A DNA stretch of 64,000 nucleotides from Kurthia zopfii. GTDB lineage: Bacteria > Bacillota > Bacilli > Bacillales_A > Planococcaceae. The notes beneath the pieces were generated by a model. That model was not told the DNA's origin. It made no database searches and saw only the letters and a program-made list of their open reading frames with translations. Below, one piece after another: positions 37,590 to 47,192 of this stretch (the first letter of the stretch is position 1; every line of letters begins with the position of its first letter). The position numbers and the translations under genes are program-made. The stretch covers positions 32,072-96,071 of the forward strand of contig NZ_QFVS01000007.1 of NCBI RefSeq assembly GCF_003143955.1, written 5' to 3'.

Positions 37590-37643
37590 AAAAGTGGTCT
37601 GACCACTTTTAATTAGAATAACGAACTTTCACGATGATGTAAA
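37590..37643 (-). promoter_or_regulatory. Promoter and 21-bp palindromic operator of the fadR-like-accD-accA unit
   Basis: TTTACA (37638-37643), 17 bp, TATTCT (37615-37620) on the minus strand. At 37590-37610 the arms AAAAGTGGTC and GACCACTTTT surround a central base without mismatch, with the TGGTC-N-GACCA core typical of GntR/FadR-subfamily operators. It covers about +1 to +20, fitting repression. Confidence 0.75.
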
Positions 37644-37687
37644 GTAATAAATTGAAGATCATCTCCATCACACTTTTTATTCGCCTA

Positions 37688-37730
37688 ACAAAAAAGCACA
37701 CTGAACGACAAAAATCGCGTTCAATGTACT
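37688..37730 (-). terminator. Terminator of dnaE
   Basis: AGTACATTGAACG pairs with CGTTCAGTGTGCT (two wobble pairs) on the minus strand, then six T. Confidence 0.78.
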
Positions 37731-37746
37731 TTGTTATAAAACACAT

Positions 37747-40700
37747 TTATTCTTTTGGAATGACTTTTAATTTTTGGATTATTAATTGCGGTGCATTATT
37801 GCGACTTTCCACTTTTGCTTCAATTTCTAAAAATAGCTCTTCTATAAGCTCCTCTTTAAATTGTTCAAAAACTTGAGGGAATATCGTTGCTGAAATAGAT
37901 GAAGTTTCATCTTCAAGCTGAAGAAACGCCATCTGCTCGCCTTTCTTCGTACGAATTACCTTTAGATTTTGCACTTGAGCAAGGACATTAATTTTCGCGC
38001 CTATTTTAATAGAAGAAACTCGATTTAATTGTATGCCATCAAAGTGAAGTTTTTCTTTCAAATTTTCGACAGGATGTGTGGAAACATAGAAGCCTAAAAC
38101 GTCCTTCTCACCTTCTAATTTCTCTTTTTCCGTCATATTTTCGACTTTTGCATGCTTCGGTACGCCATATATGTTTGTGTCATAGAACAACGTAGTTTCT
38201 TCATTCGGCGCATATAATTTCGCAAGTTTTTCAGCTGCTGAAATGGTTTCGATTAGTTGCGCTCGATCCCGCTCAAATACATCAATAGCTCCTGCTCTTA
38301 TTAACGCTTCCATCGTTTGACGTTTAAAATGAGTACTCGTAAATGCTAATGCCATTTCGAAAATAGATGTCCATTCTGCATTGCCATTCTTTCGTAAAGC
38401 TTGTAGTTTATTTAAAAAAGTTTGTGGAATTCCACGAATCGCTCCGAGTGCAAAACGAATACTATTCCCTTCCACTCGATAACTTTTACCACTTTTCAAT
38501 ATAGATGGTGGCAGGATTTCGATGCCTTTACTACGCACTTCCTGCAACAATTGACTATGCTTCTCCTTATTACCGATGGCACTCGATAATAATGCTGCAT
38601 AGAAATAATGCGGGAAATTCGCTTTTAAATAGGCCATTTGATACGTAATTAAACTATAGGCAACTGCGTGACTTTTCGGAAATCCATAGTTTGCAAAGCG
38701 TACGATGAGGTCATATATTTCATTGGCAACTTGCTCATTATAGCCTTTTTTACTAGCGCCTTGGACGAAGTGTACACGCTCTGAATCAAGTAATTCTCTT
38801 TTTTTCTTACTGACAGCTCTTCTTAATAAATCGGCTTCTCCTAGTGAAAATCCAGCAAATACAGATGCAATACGCATAATCTGCTCTTGATACACAATGA
38901 CACCGAATGTTTCATTTAGTATTGGCGCAAGGTCAGGATGAGGTAATTGTACACTCTCCAGACCATGCTTCCGTCGACTATAGACTGGAATGAACTCCAT
39001 TGGACCTGGACGATAGAGCGCATTAATTGCAACTAAATCTAAAAACGATGTCGGCTGTATTTGGATTAATGCTTGGCGCATACCATCTGATTCAAGTTGG
39101 AATACACCTGCTGTATCGCCTCTTTGTAAAAGTCTGAATGTATTTTCATCATGTAATGGGATTTTTTCGAAATCGAGCATTTTTTTCTGATTGAAATAAA
39201 TCATATAGCGAATATGATCCAGAATCGACAAATTCTTTAGACCAAGGAAGTCCATTTTTAGTAGACCAATTTCTTCAACTTCCTGCATCGGCCACTGCGT
39301 AATGTAAATTTGATCGCTGCCTTTTTCAATCGGTACAATGTCAGGCAATGGGATGGGCGACAATACGACACCAGCCGCATGGGTGGAAGCATTCCGATGA
39401 AGCCCTTCAAGTTTCAATGCAATTTCTAGCCACTTTTGTTTTAGAGGATCTTCGCCAATCCATTGATTCAAAGTTGATAAAGTCATAGACAGAGTCGTTC
39501 CTGGCTTAGATGGAATTAGTGATGAGATGACCTTCAATTCTTCCATCGAAAAGCCTAGTACGCGCGCGACATCCCTCGCAACAGCTTTCGCAGATAATGT
39601 ACCAAAAGTAATGATTTGGGAAGTATATTGCATACCGTATTTCTCGACAACATAATCAATGACAACTTGGCGTTTCATATCCGCGAAATCAACATCAATA
39701 TCGGGAAGTGTGATTCGATCTGGATTTAAAAATCGCTCAAATAAAAGATCATATTTAATCGGATCTACATTCGTAATTTTTAAACAATAAGCGACTAACG
39801 AACTTGCAGAAGAACCACGGCCTGGGCCTGTCAAAATCCTTTGTGAGCGAGCATATTCAATATAATCTGCTACGATTAAAAAATAATCTGCATACCCCAT
39901 TTGATTGATGACAGATAACTCGTAATGCAAACGATCCTCATAGATTTCTTTACCACTTAACCCTCTCAAATCAAGTCCCTCTAGACATTGCTCTAACAAC
40001 ATTTCCTTAGCTGTCTCGCCTTCTTCAACAGGGAATTTGGGCATATGATGTTCACCATACGTCAAATTTACATCACATGAAGCTAGCAACTCTTCCGTAT
40101 GTAACAACCAATCAGGCTGATCTTCAAACCAATTTTGAAGATTTTCACTCGTCGGCAAATAAAGCCCTTTTTCTCGAGCAGTTAGCGCATGGCGTTCTGC
40201 TATCGGTATACCGTCTTTAATACTTTGTGCCGCTTCAAAAGCTTCCAAATCATCTTCTTTTAGAAAGCGCACTTCATGTGTCATAGCTATTTTCAAGTCA
40301 TTTACTTTCGCAAATTTAATCCAGTACGGCTCATTTTCATTCCGTACGCCATGGATTCTTTCCATGCCTAAGTAAATGCCTTCTTCAAATAAATGTGCAA
40401 CTTGTAAGATTGCCGCTTCACTTTCCTCATTCGGCGCTACATGAACAAGTGGAATCATTAATTTCAGACCTGCTTTATAGCCTTTTAACCAATTGAATGG
40501 TAAATCCTCGTTTTCTCTTAAAGAGATTGCAGAGGAAATTTTTATCAAATGCTGGTACCCTTGTTCATTTTGAGCATACAAAATAAATGGTAGATCCAGT
40601 GAATCTGAAATGACCATTTTCACAGTCAAACCAAAGACCGCGTGTAGATCATGTCGTTTCATCACTTTATAAAATGGAAGAAGACCGTATAATTTACGGT

Positions 40701-40818
40701 CTGTAATCGCTACTGACACACGCTCATAACTTTGCAATGTAGCAGACAACTCTTCAATTTTCACAATACTATCTAACATACTTGCAGATGTTGTTATTTG
40801 TGGGTAGTAAGCGTTCAT
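37747..40818 (-). CDS. dnaE: DNA polymerase III alpha subunit, DnaE type
   Basis: A 1023-residue family C polymerase, shorter than the ~1115 residues usual in Bacillus. The N-terminal PHP domain has lost its metal ligands: NAYYPQITTSAS stands where HLHxHS is expected and AITDRKLYG where ALTDHG is. Polymerase core motifs are intact (GPGRGSSASSLVAYCL, DIDVDFADMKRQ, RPGPMEFIP). The C-terminal OB domain (INVLAQVQNLKVIRTKKG) is present. In Firmicutes DnaE extends RNA primers before PolC takes over. It is followed upstream by nrnA, 15 bp away. Confidence 0.94.
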   Translation of the reverse strand: MNAYYPQITTSASMLDSIVKIEELSATLQSYERVSVAITDRKLYGLLPFYKVMKRHDLHAVFGLTVKMVISDSLDLPFILYAQNEQGYQHLIKISSAISLRENEDLPFNWLKGYKAGLKLMIPLVHVAPNEESEAAILQVAHLFEEGIYLGMERIHGVRNENEPYWIKFAKVNDLKIAMTHEVRFLKEDDLEAFEAAQSIKDGIPIAERHALTAREKGLYLPTSENLQNWFEDQPDWLLHTEELLASCDVNLTYGEHHMPKFPVEEGETAKEMLLEQCLEGLDLRGLSGKEIYEDRLHYELSVINQMGYADYFLIVADYIEYARSQRILTGPGRGSSASSLVAYCLKITNVDPIKYDLLFERFLNPDRITLPDIDVDFADMKRQVVIDYVVEKYGMQYTSQIITFGTLSAKAVARDVARVLGFSMEELKVISSLIPSKPGTTLSMTLSTLNQWIGEDPLKQKWLEIALKLEGLHRNASTHAAGVVLSPIPLPDIVPIEKGSDQIYITQWPMQEVEEIGLLKMDFLGLKNLSILDHIRYMIYFNQKKMLDFEKIPLHDENTFRLLQRGDTAGVFQLESDGMRQALIQIQPTSFLDLVAINALYRPGPMEFIPVYSRRKHGLESVQLPHPDLAPILNETFGVIVYQEQIMRIASVFAGFSLGEADLLRRAVSKKKRELLDSERVHFVQGASKKGYNEQVANEIYDLIVRFANYGFPKSHAVAYSLITYQMAYLKANFPHYFYAALLSSAIGNKEKHSQLLQEVRSKGIEILPPSILKSGKSYRVEGNSIRFALGAIRGIPQTFLNKLQALRKNGNAEWTSIFEMALAFTSTHFKRQTMEALIRAGAIDVFERDRAQLIETISAAEKLAKLYAPNEETTLFYDTNIYGVPKHAKVENMTEKEKLEGEKDVLGFYVSTHPVENLKEKLHFDGIQLNRVSSIKIGAKINVLAQVQNLKVIRTKKGEQMAFLQLEDETSSISATIFPQVFEQFKEELIEELFLEIEAKVESRNNAPQLIIQKLKVIPKE

Positions 40819-40833
40819 ATTCGACTTCCTTTC

Positions 40834-41772
40834 TTACGATTTGCAAACTGCTTGTAATTGCTGAATTAAGTCAGCCGATTCATTCCAGTCGTAGATTGTT
40901 GCTCCAGACGCAAATGGATGCCCGCCTCCGCGGAAGTTTTTAGCAATTGTATTAATGACTAAACCTTTTGAACGGATGCGCACACGGATTTGCGTAGCTT
41001 CTTCTACGAAAATTGCCCAAGCTTTAATCCCCTGCACATTTCCTAATGAAGCGACTAAAGCACTCGTCTCGCTCGCCGTTACATTATATTTTTCTAAAAT
41101 GTCGATTGGAAGTTTAATATATGCAGCTCCATCTTCATTCATCGTGAAGTTCTGATACATATACCCTTGTAATTGTAATAGGCCATGACTTAACTCGTAC
41201 ATACCATCGAATAAAGCATCGCGATCAAAGTCGAACTGTACTAAATGACTCGCTGTTTTGAATGTTTTTTCAGTAGCACTTGGGTATTTGAATCGACCAG
41301 TATCACCGACAATCCCAGCGAATAAGTAACGTGCTGCAACTTCATTTAATGCCCATCCCGCTTGCTCTTTACCAAATTCAAATAACTCGTAAATCATCTC
41401 TGAACATGAACTCGCATCCGTATCAACCCAGAAAATATCTCCGTACGCATCGTCATTTGGATGATGGTCAATTTTAATTAAGAAATCACCTTTCGTATAA
41501 CGTTGGTCATCTATGCGCTCTTGATTCGCCGTATCCGTTACGATGACTAAAGCACCTTCATAAATGGCATCAGCCACTTCTTGTGGATGACCTAAATAAT
41601 TTAAAGACGGATCATGTTGGCCTGTTTTATACACTTTTTTATGTGGATAATTCTTTTCAATGATTGCGTGAAGCCCCATTTGAGAACCGTATGCGTCTTC
41701 ATCTGGTCGAACGTGACGATGTAAAATAATCGTGTCATATTTTTCAATAGCTTGTATTATTTCTAATTTCAT
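40834..41772 (-). CDS. nrnA: Oligoribonuclease/pAp phosphatase NrnA
   Basis: A 312-residue DHH-DHHA1 phosphoesterase that degrades short RNA and 3'-phosphoadenosine 5'-phosphate. Metal motifs HRHVRPDEDAYGSQMG, VTDTANQERID and KIDHHPNDD are visible, with the DHHA1 end FRGGGHPFASGA. The ATG at 41772 follows AAAGGAG; upstream in-frame residues lack a site. It runs directly into dnaE. The ytrH-ytrI pair found between these genes in Bacillus subtilis is absent. Confidence 0.93.
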   Translation of the reverse strand: MKLEIIQAIEKYDTIILHRHVRPDEDAYGSQMGLHAIIEKNYPHKKVYKTGQHDPSLNYLGHPQEVADAIYEGALVIVTDTANQERIDDQRYTKGDFLIKIDHHPNDDAYGDIFWVDTDASSCSEMIYELFEFGKEQAGWALNEVAARYLFAGIVGDTGRFKYPSATEKTFKTASHLVQFDFDRDALFDGMYELSHGLLQLQGYMYQNFTMNEDGAAYIKLPIDILEKYNVTASETSALVASLGNVQGIKAWAIFVEEATQIRVRIRSKGLVINTIAKNFRGGGHPFASGATIYDWNESADLIQQLQAVCKS

Positions 41773-41871
41773 AAGTTTTCTCCTTTTCATTTGCTCGCTT
41801 TTTAACATAATACTGTATAAAATAGGCGAAAGATTGTATAATTGGATTAAATTACAAATTGGAGGTATTCA

Positions 41872-42183
41872 ATGTTAGTATTAAATATTATTTTAGCAGT
41901 TTTTATTATAATTACGACTATTACATTTGCTTATTTTAAATTTAAACAAACTCGCACGACATTACCGATTAGAAAAAAGTGGTATCGTTACCGTGCTGGT
42001 GAGATGTTAAGTGTGTTCCTAACGCTATTTGGTATTAATCAAATCTTTTTATACCCTACTTTAATTACATATGTCATTGGTGCAATTTTTATAATTTATG
42101 GAGTTACTGTATTCATTGGCAATTTCAAACGCGCGCGTCATTATGGTAAATTCGTTGTCGAAGAATTTTCATTAAATAATTAA
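41872..42183 (+). CDS. ytpI: YtpI family membrane protein
   Basis: A 103-residue protein with membrane helices at about 3-22, 45-62 and 65-85 and a basic loop (LPIRKKWYRYRAGEM). Same location, divergent from nrnA, as Bacillus ytpI. Function unknown. TTGGAGG precedes the ATG. Confidence 0.8.
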   Translation: MLVLNIILAVFIIITTITFAYFKFKQTRTTLPIRKKWYRYRAGEMLSVFLTLFGINQIFLYPTLITYVIGAIFIIYGVTVFIGNFKRARHYGKFVVEEFSLNN

Positions 42184-42185
42184 TA

Positions 42186-42241
42186 AAAAAGCTATCTCAC
42201 TGACTGAATGGACCATTCAATTGTAGAGATAGCTTTTATTT
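42186..42241. terminator. Bidirectional terminator between ytpI and ytoI
   Basis: Arms AAAAGCTATCTC and GAGATAGCTTTT enclose an inner GAATGGACCATTC hairpin, with A-run on one side and T-run on the other, serving the two convergent genes. Confidence 0.8.
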
Positions 42242-42243
42242 TT

Positions 42244-43554
42244 TTAGCGTTCCAATACTTGGAATGTAACGAGTGCCTTACATACAAGCACATCATCACT
42301 ATAAACTTCGAAATCCACTTTTACAAAACGGCGACTCATATCCAAAATCTTTGGAACGACTTGAATTGTTTTCTCCATTTGAACAGGTTTCATAAAGTAA
42401 ATCGTCATATTTTCTACGACACTGTCGCCACGTTTCGTACGTTTGAGTGCAGTTGAGCCTGCTTCAACTAGAAGCGTCGTCAATGCACCGTATGAAATCG
42501 CACCGAACTGATTTGTCATTTGAGGTGTAATCGTGAACTCCACTGTCGCGTCATCTTCATCACCATCAAGCTTCATCTCATTTTTGACAAGGTCATCGAT
42601 TGTTTCGCCATGCTGTGGTTGGCGTTGAGCCATTTGCATTGCTTTTAGTACATCTTGACGACTGACAACACCTTGAAGAATGCCATGATCATCCGTTACA
42701 GGAAGTAGATCAATTCCTTCCCAAATCATGCGGTGACCAGCTGTCGCTACACTTGTCTTCATCGTCACGGTAATAGGATTTCTCGTCATTAGACGATCAA
42801 TCGACTCTAACTCCGATTTACCAATGACATCTTTAGACGTTACAATCCCGACAGTTTTCTTTTGCTTATCGACTACTGGATAGCCACCATGTGTCGTTTT
42901 AGAATTCAGTTCATTAAAGTCTGCAACTGTATCCGTCGATTTTAAGTAAGAAGTATCCTCAATTTGAACGACAATATCTTCAATTAAAAGAATTTCCTTC
43001 TTAATTAACTGATCATAAATTGCGCGGTTAATCATCGTTGCTACAGTGAATGTATCGTAACTTGAAGAAATAATTGGTAGTTCTAGTTCATCAGCCAATG
43101 CTTTTGCTTCATCAGTCGCTTCGAACCCACCTGTAATCAGAACAGCTGCACCCGCTTGTAATGCGTTCGTATGTGTACTCGCTCGGTTACCTACAATTAA
43201 TAAGCTCCCCGCATCTGTATAACGCATCATATCGTCTAATTTCATCGCACCAATTACAAATTTCGTTAAAGTTTTATGCAAACCATTTTTGCCGCCTAAA
43301 ACTTGTCCATCAACGATATTTACAATCTCTGCAAACGTAAGACGCTCGATATTTTCCTTCTTCTTCTTCTCAATACGAATCGTACCTACACGCTCAATCG
43401 TACTTACAAGTCTTCTATTCTCTGCTTCTTTAATCGCGCGATAAGCTGTTCCTTCACTAACTGCCATATCCTTCGCAATTTGACGAACAGAAATCTTGTC
43501 ACCTACTGGAAGCGTCTCGATGTATTGAATTATCTTTTCGTGTTTAGTAGCCAA
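42244..43554 (-). CDS. ytoI: YtoI-type protein: winged helix, DRTGG, CBS pair and hot-dog domains
   Basis: A 436-residue multi-domain protein. Residues 1-65 are a winged helix (KISVRQIAKDMAVSEGTAYRAIKEA), 70-180 a DRTGG domain (GNRASTHTNALQAGAAVLITGG), about 195-310 two CBS motifs that bind adenosyl ligands, and 320-436 a thioesterase-like hot-dog domain (NQFGAISYGALTTLLVEAG). The start is TTG behind AAAGGTGATATT. The order equals Bacillus YtoI. A nucleotide-sensing regulator is plausible, but no target is known. Confidence 0.88.
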   Translation of the reverse strand: MATKHEKIIQYIETLPVGDKISVRQIAKDMAVSEGTAYRAIKEAENRRLVSTIERVGTIRIEKKKKENIERLTFAEIVNIVDGQVLGGKNGLHKTLTKFVIGAMKLDDMMRYTDAGSLLIVGNRASTHTNALQAGAAVLITGGFEATDEAKALADELELPIISSSYDTFTVATMINRAIYDQLIKKEILLIEDIVVQIEDTSYLKSTDTVADFNELNSKTTHGGYPVVDKQKKTVGIVTSKDVIGKSELESIDRLMTRNPITVTMKTSVATAGHRMIWEGIDLLPVTDDHGILQGVVSRQDVLKAMQMAQRQPQHGETIDDLVKNEMKLDGDEDDATVEFTITPQMTNQFGAISYGALTTLLVEAGSTALKRTKRGDSVVENMTIYFMKPVQMEKTIQVVPKILDMSRRFVKVDFEVYSDDVLVCKALVTFQVLER

Positions 43555-43677
43555 AATATCACCTTTTTTCCAACATCATTTATAGCAATAGTGTACCATA
43601 TTCGAAAGCATAATAGCTGTTTCAAAGAAAAATTAATCGAACTAGTACAATGCTATTTTGTTTTTATTTCAAAATCA

Positions 43678-44361
43678 TTATAATTCGATTGAATCTCCCG
43701 CTTGCAATATTCGTACTTCGGCATTTGTCACCTGTTTTTCAAAGGCTTTTGGATCCTGTTCAATGACTGGGAATGTGTTGTAGTGTATTGGCACTACAGT
43801 TTTAGGATTCAAGAAACGAACTGCTTCTGCCGCATCTTCTGGCCCCATTGTAAAATTATCACCAATCGGAATAAATGCTAGATCAATCGGATGGCGTTCC
43901 CCGATTAATTTCATATCACTAAATAATGCTGTATCGCCTGCATGGTAAATCGTTTTGCCTTCTGCTGTGAATAGAATACCACCTGGCATACCTGTATATA
44001 TAATTTGCTGATCTTCCGTTACATAAGATGAACCGTGGAATGCTTGCGTATATTTCACTTTACCAAAATCAAAAGAAAACGCTCCGCCAATATGCATATT
44101 GTGTACACGTACACCTTGCCAAGAAAGATAATCAGCCAATTCATTTGGCGCTACTACAAGTGCATCGTTCTTCTTCGCAAGTTCTACTGTATCGCCAACA
44201 TGATCATTATGACCGTGTGTTAGTAGAATAATGTCTGGTGATTCATCTGCCACTTTTAAATCTGTCTGGCTATTGCCGTTAATAAAAGGGTCGATTAATA
44301 GCGTATGACCGCTTTCTGTAACAATCTTCACGACCGAATGTCCATGGAATGAAACTTTCAT
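43678..44361 (-). CDS. ytkL: UPF0173 metal-dependent hydrolase
   Basis: A 227-residue metallo-beta-lactamase-fold protein. Metal ligands are visible in [12 protein letters not shown] (HxHxDH), [13 protein letters not shown] (His, Asp) and VPIHYNTFP (His). Orthologous in place and length to Bacillus YtkL. Substrate unknown. AGGAGGAATT precedes the ATG. Confidence 0.88.
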   Translation of the reverse strand: MKVSFHGHSVVKIVTESGHTLLIDPFINGNSQTDLKVADESPDIILLTHGHNDHVGDTVELAKKNDALVVAPNELADYLSWQGVRVHNMHIGGAFSFDFGKVKYTQAFHGSSYVTEDQQIIYTGMPGGILFTAEGKTIYHAGDTALFSDMKLIGERHPIDLAFIPIGDNFTMGPEDAAEAVRFLNPKTVVPIHYNTFPVIEQDPKAFEKQVTNAEVRILQAGDSIEL

Positions 44362-44609
44362 AAATAATTCCTCCTAAAAATACGATTATAATTACGCTTT
44401 TCCTAAATTCTTTGATAAACTAATACTTGAGTTATACTTGAAAAGCATTCTGGTAAGACTTAGAAAACGAAAATTGTCTCAATGTATTTGTAACATACTC
44501 TGTTACAAAATGGAAAGTAAATATCATGGAACAGCTTATTTTTTCTATTTATTACTTTACCCTGATTGAGCAAAAACATTCCGTATTACTATAGAAGGAG
44601 GTTGACTTT

Positions 44610-45710
44610 ATGTCAGCAAAAATCGAACAAATTAAACAACATTTACAAACTACAGGTGTAGAAGCAGCATTTATTACAACACCTGATAATGTTTTCTATC
44701 TTTCAGGTTTCTTAAGTGATCCACATGAACGCTTATTAGGTATCATGGTATTTAAAGATGCTGAACCATTCATGATCTGTCCTAAAATGGAAGTTCCTGA
44801 CGCTAAAGCAGCGGGTTGGGCATATGAAGCAGTTGGTCATGACGATCAAGAAAATGCATGGGAAGTTCTTGCGAATAAAATCGCTACAATCACTCCTAGC
44901 ATCGCTTCACTAGCAATCGAAAAATCACATTTAACAGTTGAACGTTTAGAAGCTTTACAACGTTTCTATCCAAACAGCGCGATCGTTGGTCTTGATCAAA
45001 AATTAACAGATATGCGTATCGTTAAATCAGAAGACGAAATCGTAAAATTACGTGAAGCTGCTAAACTAGCTGACTTCGCAATCCAAGTTGGCTGTGACGA
45101 ACTTGCAGAAGGTAAAACTGAACTTGAAGTTTTATCTGCAATTGAAGCTGCTGTTCTTAAAAAAGGTTACTATATGTCATTCAACACAATGGTATTAACT
45201 GGACTTAACGCTGCATCTCCACACGGTACACCTGGTAATACGAAAATCAAAAAAGGTGATTTAGTATTATTCGACCTTGGTGTAATTTATGAAGGTTACT
45301 GTTCAGATATCACTCGTACAGTCGCTTTCGGTGAACCAGGCGAAGCTCAAAAAGAAGTTTTCGAAGCAGTTCTTGGCGCTAATAAAGCTGCGATTGCATT
45401 GGCTAAACCAGGCGTTCGCGCGATGGACTTAGACAAAGCAGCTCGCGATCACATTACAAACGCAGGCTTCGGCGAGTACTTCACTCACCGTCTTGGTCAT
45501 GGTTTAGGTATTGGCGTACACGAAATCCCTTCAATCCACGGCACAAATGAATTACCATTAGTTGAAGGTATGGTATTCACAGTTGAGCCAGGTATTTACA
45601 AAGGCGACACAGCTGGCGTACGTATTGAAGATGATTTAGTTGTAACGAAGGATGGCGTTGAAATTTTAAACTCATTCCCTAAAGAACTACAAATCATCCA
45701 ACCTAAATAA
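44610..45710 (+). CDS. pepQ: M24B family Xaa-Pro dipeptidase
   Basis: A 366-residue cytosolic proline dipeptidase. The N-terminal creatinase domain (1-130) is followed by the pita-bread fold with metal ligands in LFDLGVIYEGYCSDITRT (Asp, Asp), THRLGHGLGIGVHE (His), FTVEPGIY (Glu) and RIEDDLVV (Glu). AGAAGGAGG precedes the ATG. In Listeria the same gene neighbours ald and a universal stress gene, as here. Confidence 0.9.
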   Translation: MSAKIEQIKQHLQTTGVEAAFITTPDNVFYLSGFLSDPHERLLGIMVFKDAEPFMICPKMEVPDAKAAGWAYEAVGHDDQENAWEVLANKIATITPSIASLAIEKSHLTVERLEALQRFYPNSAIVGLDQKLTDMRIVKSEDEIVKLREAAKLADFAIQVGCDELAEGKTELEVLSAIEAAVLKKGYYMSFNTMVLTGLNAASPHGTPGNTKIKKGDLVLFDLGVIYEGYCSDITRTVAFGEPGEAQKEVFEAVLGANKAAIALAKPGVRAMDLDKAARDHITNAGFGEYFTHRLGHGLGIGVHEIPSIHGTNELPLVEGMVFTVEPGIYKGDTAGVRIEDDLVVTKDGVEILNSFPKELQIIQPK

Positions 45711-45722
45711 TTATAAATGCGA

Positions 45723-45757
45723 AAAGCTACTCTTCAGTCGTGAAGGGTAGCTTTTTT
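45723..45757 (+). terminator. Terminator of pepQ
   Basis: A 12-bp stem AGCTACTCTTCA/TGAAGGGTAGCT with a GTCG loop and six T. Confidence 0.88.
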
Positions 45758-45808
45758 GGTTCTCTTAAATATGTTGGGCCTTTGAACAATTCATGTATTA
45801 GCTTTCAT
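45757..45808 (+). repeat. Post-terminator repeat, copy C (diverged)
   Basis: Begins directly in the T-run of the pepQ terminator with GGTTCTCTTAAATATGTTGG and aligns over about 50 bp with the copies at 28721-28774 and 63877-63930 at roughly four identical bases in five, including one single-base gap. It has the same orientation relative to its terminator. Confidence 0.6.
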
Positions 45809-45831
45809 TGCTGATGAATGTGCAAAAAGGC

Positions 45832-45866
45832 AAAAAAAGATGATTCATCCGAAGACGAATCATCCT
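45832..45866 (-). terminator. Terminator of ald
   Basis: GATGATTCGTC and GATGAATCATC pair on the minus strand around a short loop, followed by seven T. Confidence 0.82.
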
Positions 45867-45874
45867 TCAATCAA

Positions 45875-47008
45875 TTATTGTGCTTGTGCAGCGTGTACTT
45901 CTAATAAAGAATCTGCTGAAACATAGTCATAACCTAATGCTTCTGCAACTGCTTCAAATGTTACGTGACCATCTAAAACATTTAAGCCTTTACGAAGTGC
46001 TTCGTTGTCTAAACAAGCTTTTACATAACCTTTATTCGCAATTTGCACTGCGTAAGGTACTGTATTGTTTGTAAGTGCCATCGTTGCTGTACGTGGTACT
46101 GCACCTGGCATATTCGCTACAGCATAGTGAACTACGCCATGCTTCACATAAGTTGGATCATCATGTGTAGTAATGCGATCAGAAGTGGCGAAAATACCAC
46201 CTTGGTCGATTGCGATATCTACAACTACAGAACCTGGAGTCATTGATTTGATCATTTCTTCCGATACTAATTTAGGTGCTTTTGCTCCTGGAATTAGTAC
46301 TGCTCCGATTACTAAATCAGCATTTTTAACTGTTTCAGCAATATTGTATGGGTTTGAAATTAGTGTGTGAACATCTGTACCGAATTGATCATCAAGTACA
46401 CGAAGACGTTCTGGGCTAAGGTCGATAATTGTTACTTCTGCGCCCATTCCTACTGCGATTTTAGCAGCATTTGCACCAGCCATACCGCCGCCGATTACTG
46501 CGACTCTACCACGAGAAACGCCAGGTACTCCACCAAGTAGAATTCCTTTGCCGCCCTCTTGTTTTTCTAAGTATTGTGCGCCGATTTGAGTTGCCATGCG
46601 TCCCGCTACTTCACTCATTGGAGTAAGTAATGGTAATGAACGGTTTGGTAATTGTACCGTTTCATAAGCAATTGCAGTTACTTTCTTGTCGATTAATGCT
46701 TTCGTTAACGCCGCTTCCGGTGCTAAGTGTAAATAAGTAAATAAGATTAAACCTTCAGAAAAGAAATCGTATTCAGAAGCGATTGGTTCTTTAACTTTCA
46801 TAACCATATCCACTTTCCAAGCGTCTGCTTGTTCTACGATTTTTGCGCCTGCTTCAATATATTCTTCATCTGTAAAACCAGATCCAATGCCAGCGCCTCT
46901 TTCAACGACAACATCATGTCCTGAAACTTTAAAGTTTACAACGCCTGCTGGTGTAATAGCTACACGATTTTCATTGTTTTTGATTTCTTTTGGAATACCG
47001 ATTAACAT
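45875..47008 (-). CDS. ald: Alanine dehydrogenase
   Basis: A 377-residue NAD-dependent enzyme interconverting alanine and pyruvate plus ammonia. [20 protein letters not shown] opens the protein, [13 protein letters not shown] carries the catalytic Lys, TYLHLAPE the catalytic His, and [20 protein letters not shown] the NAD site. The frame continues 23 codons upstream, but TAGGAGGATGG precedes the ATG at 47008. It is convergent with pepQ and divergent from the HAD gene. Confidence 0.95.
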   Translation of the reverse strand: MLIGIPKEIKNNENRVAITPAGVVNFKVSGHDVVVERGAGIGSGFTDEEYIEAGAKIVEQADAWKVDMVMKVKEPIASEYDFFSEGLILFTYLHLAPEAALTKALIDKKVTAIAYETVQLPNRSLPLLTPMSEVAGRMATQIGAQYLEKQEGGKGILLGGVPGVSRGRVAVIGGGMAGANAAKIAVGMGAEVTIIDLSPERLRVLDDQFGTDVHTLISNPYNIAETVKNADLVIGAVLIPGAKAPKLVSEEMIKSMTPGSVVVDIAIDQGGIFATSDRITTHDDPTYVKHGVVHYAVANMPGAVPRTATMALTNNTVPYAVQIANKGYVKACLDNEALRKGLNVLDGHVTFEAVAEALGYDYVSADSLLEVHAAQAQ

Positions 47009-47192
47009 AGTCCATCCTCCTAAAGATAAAAATAGTATCGAATTACCGATTACGGTAACGCTTACAACTTGAAACAATTACATCTTAACAGACTTTAAGT
47101 CATTTTTGTGACTTTTTTTAAAAATAATTGTTTATTATAGGAAAAATAACTTTTTTTGTATAAACTATATGTAATCACAATTACAGATTGGA

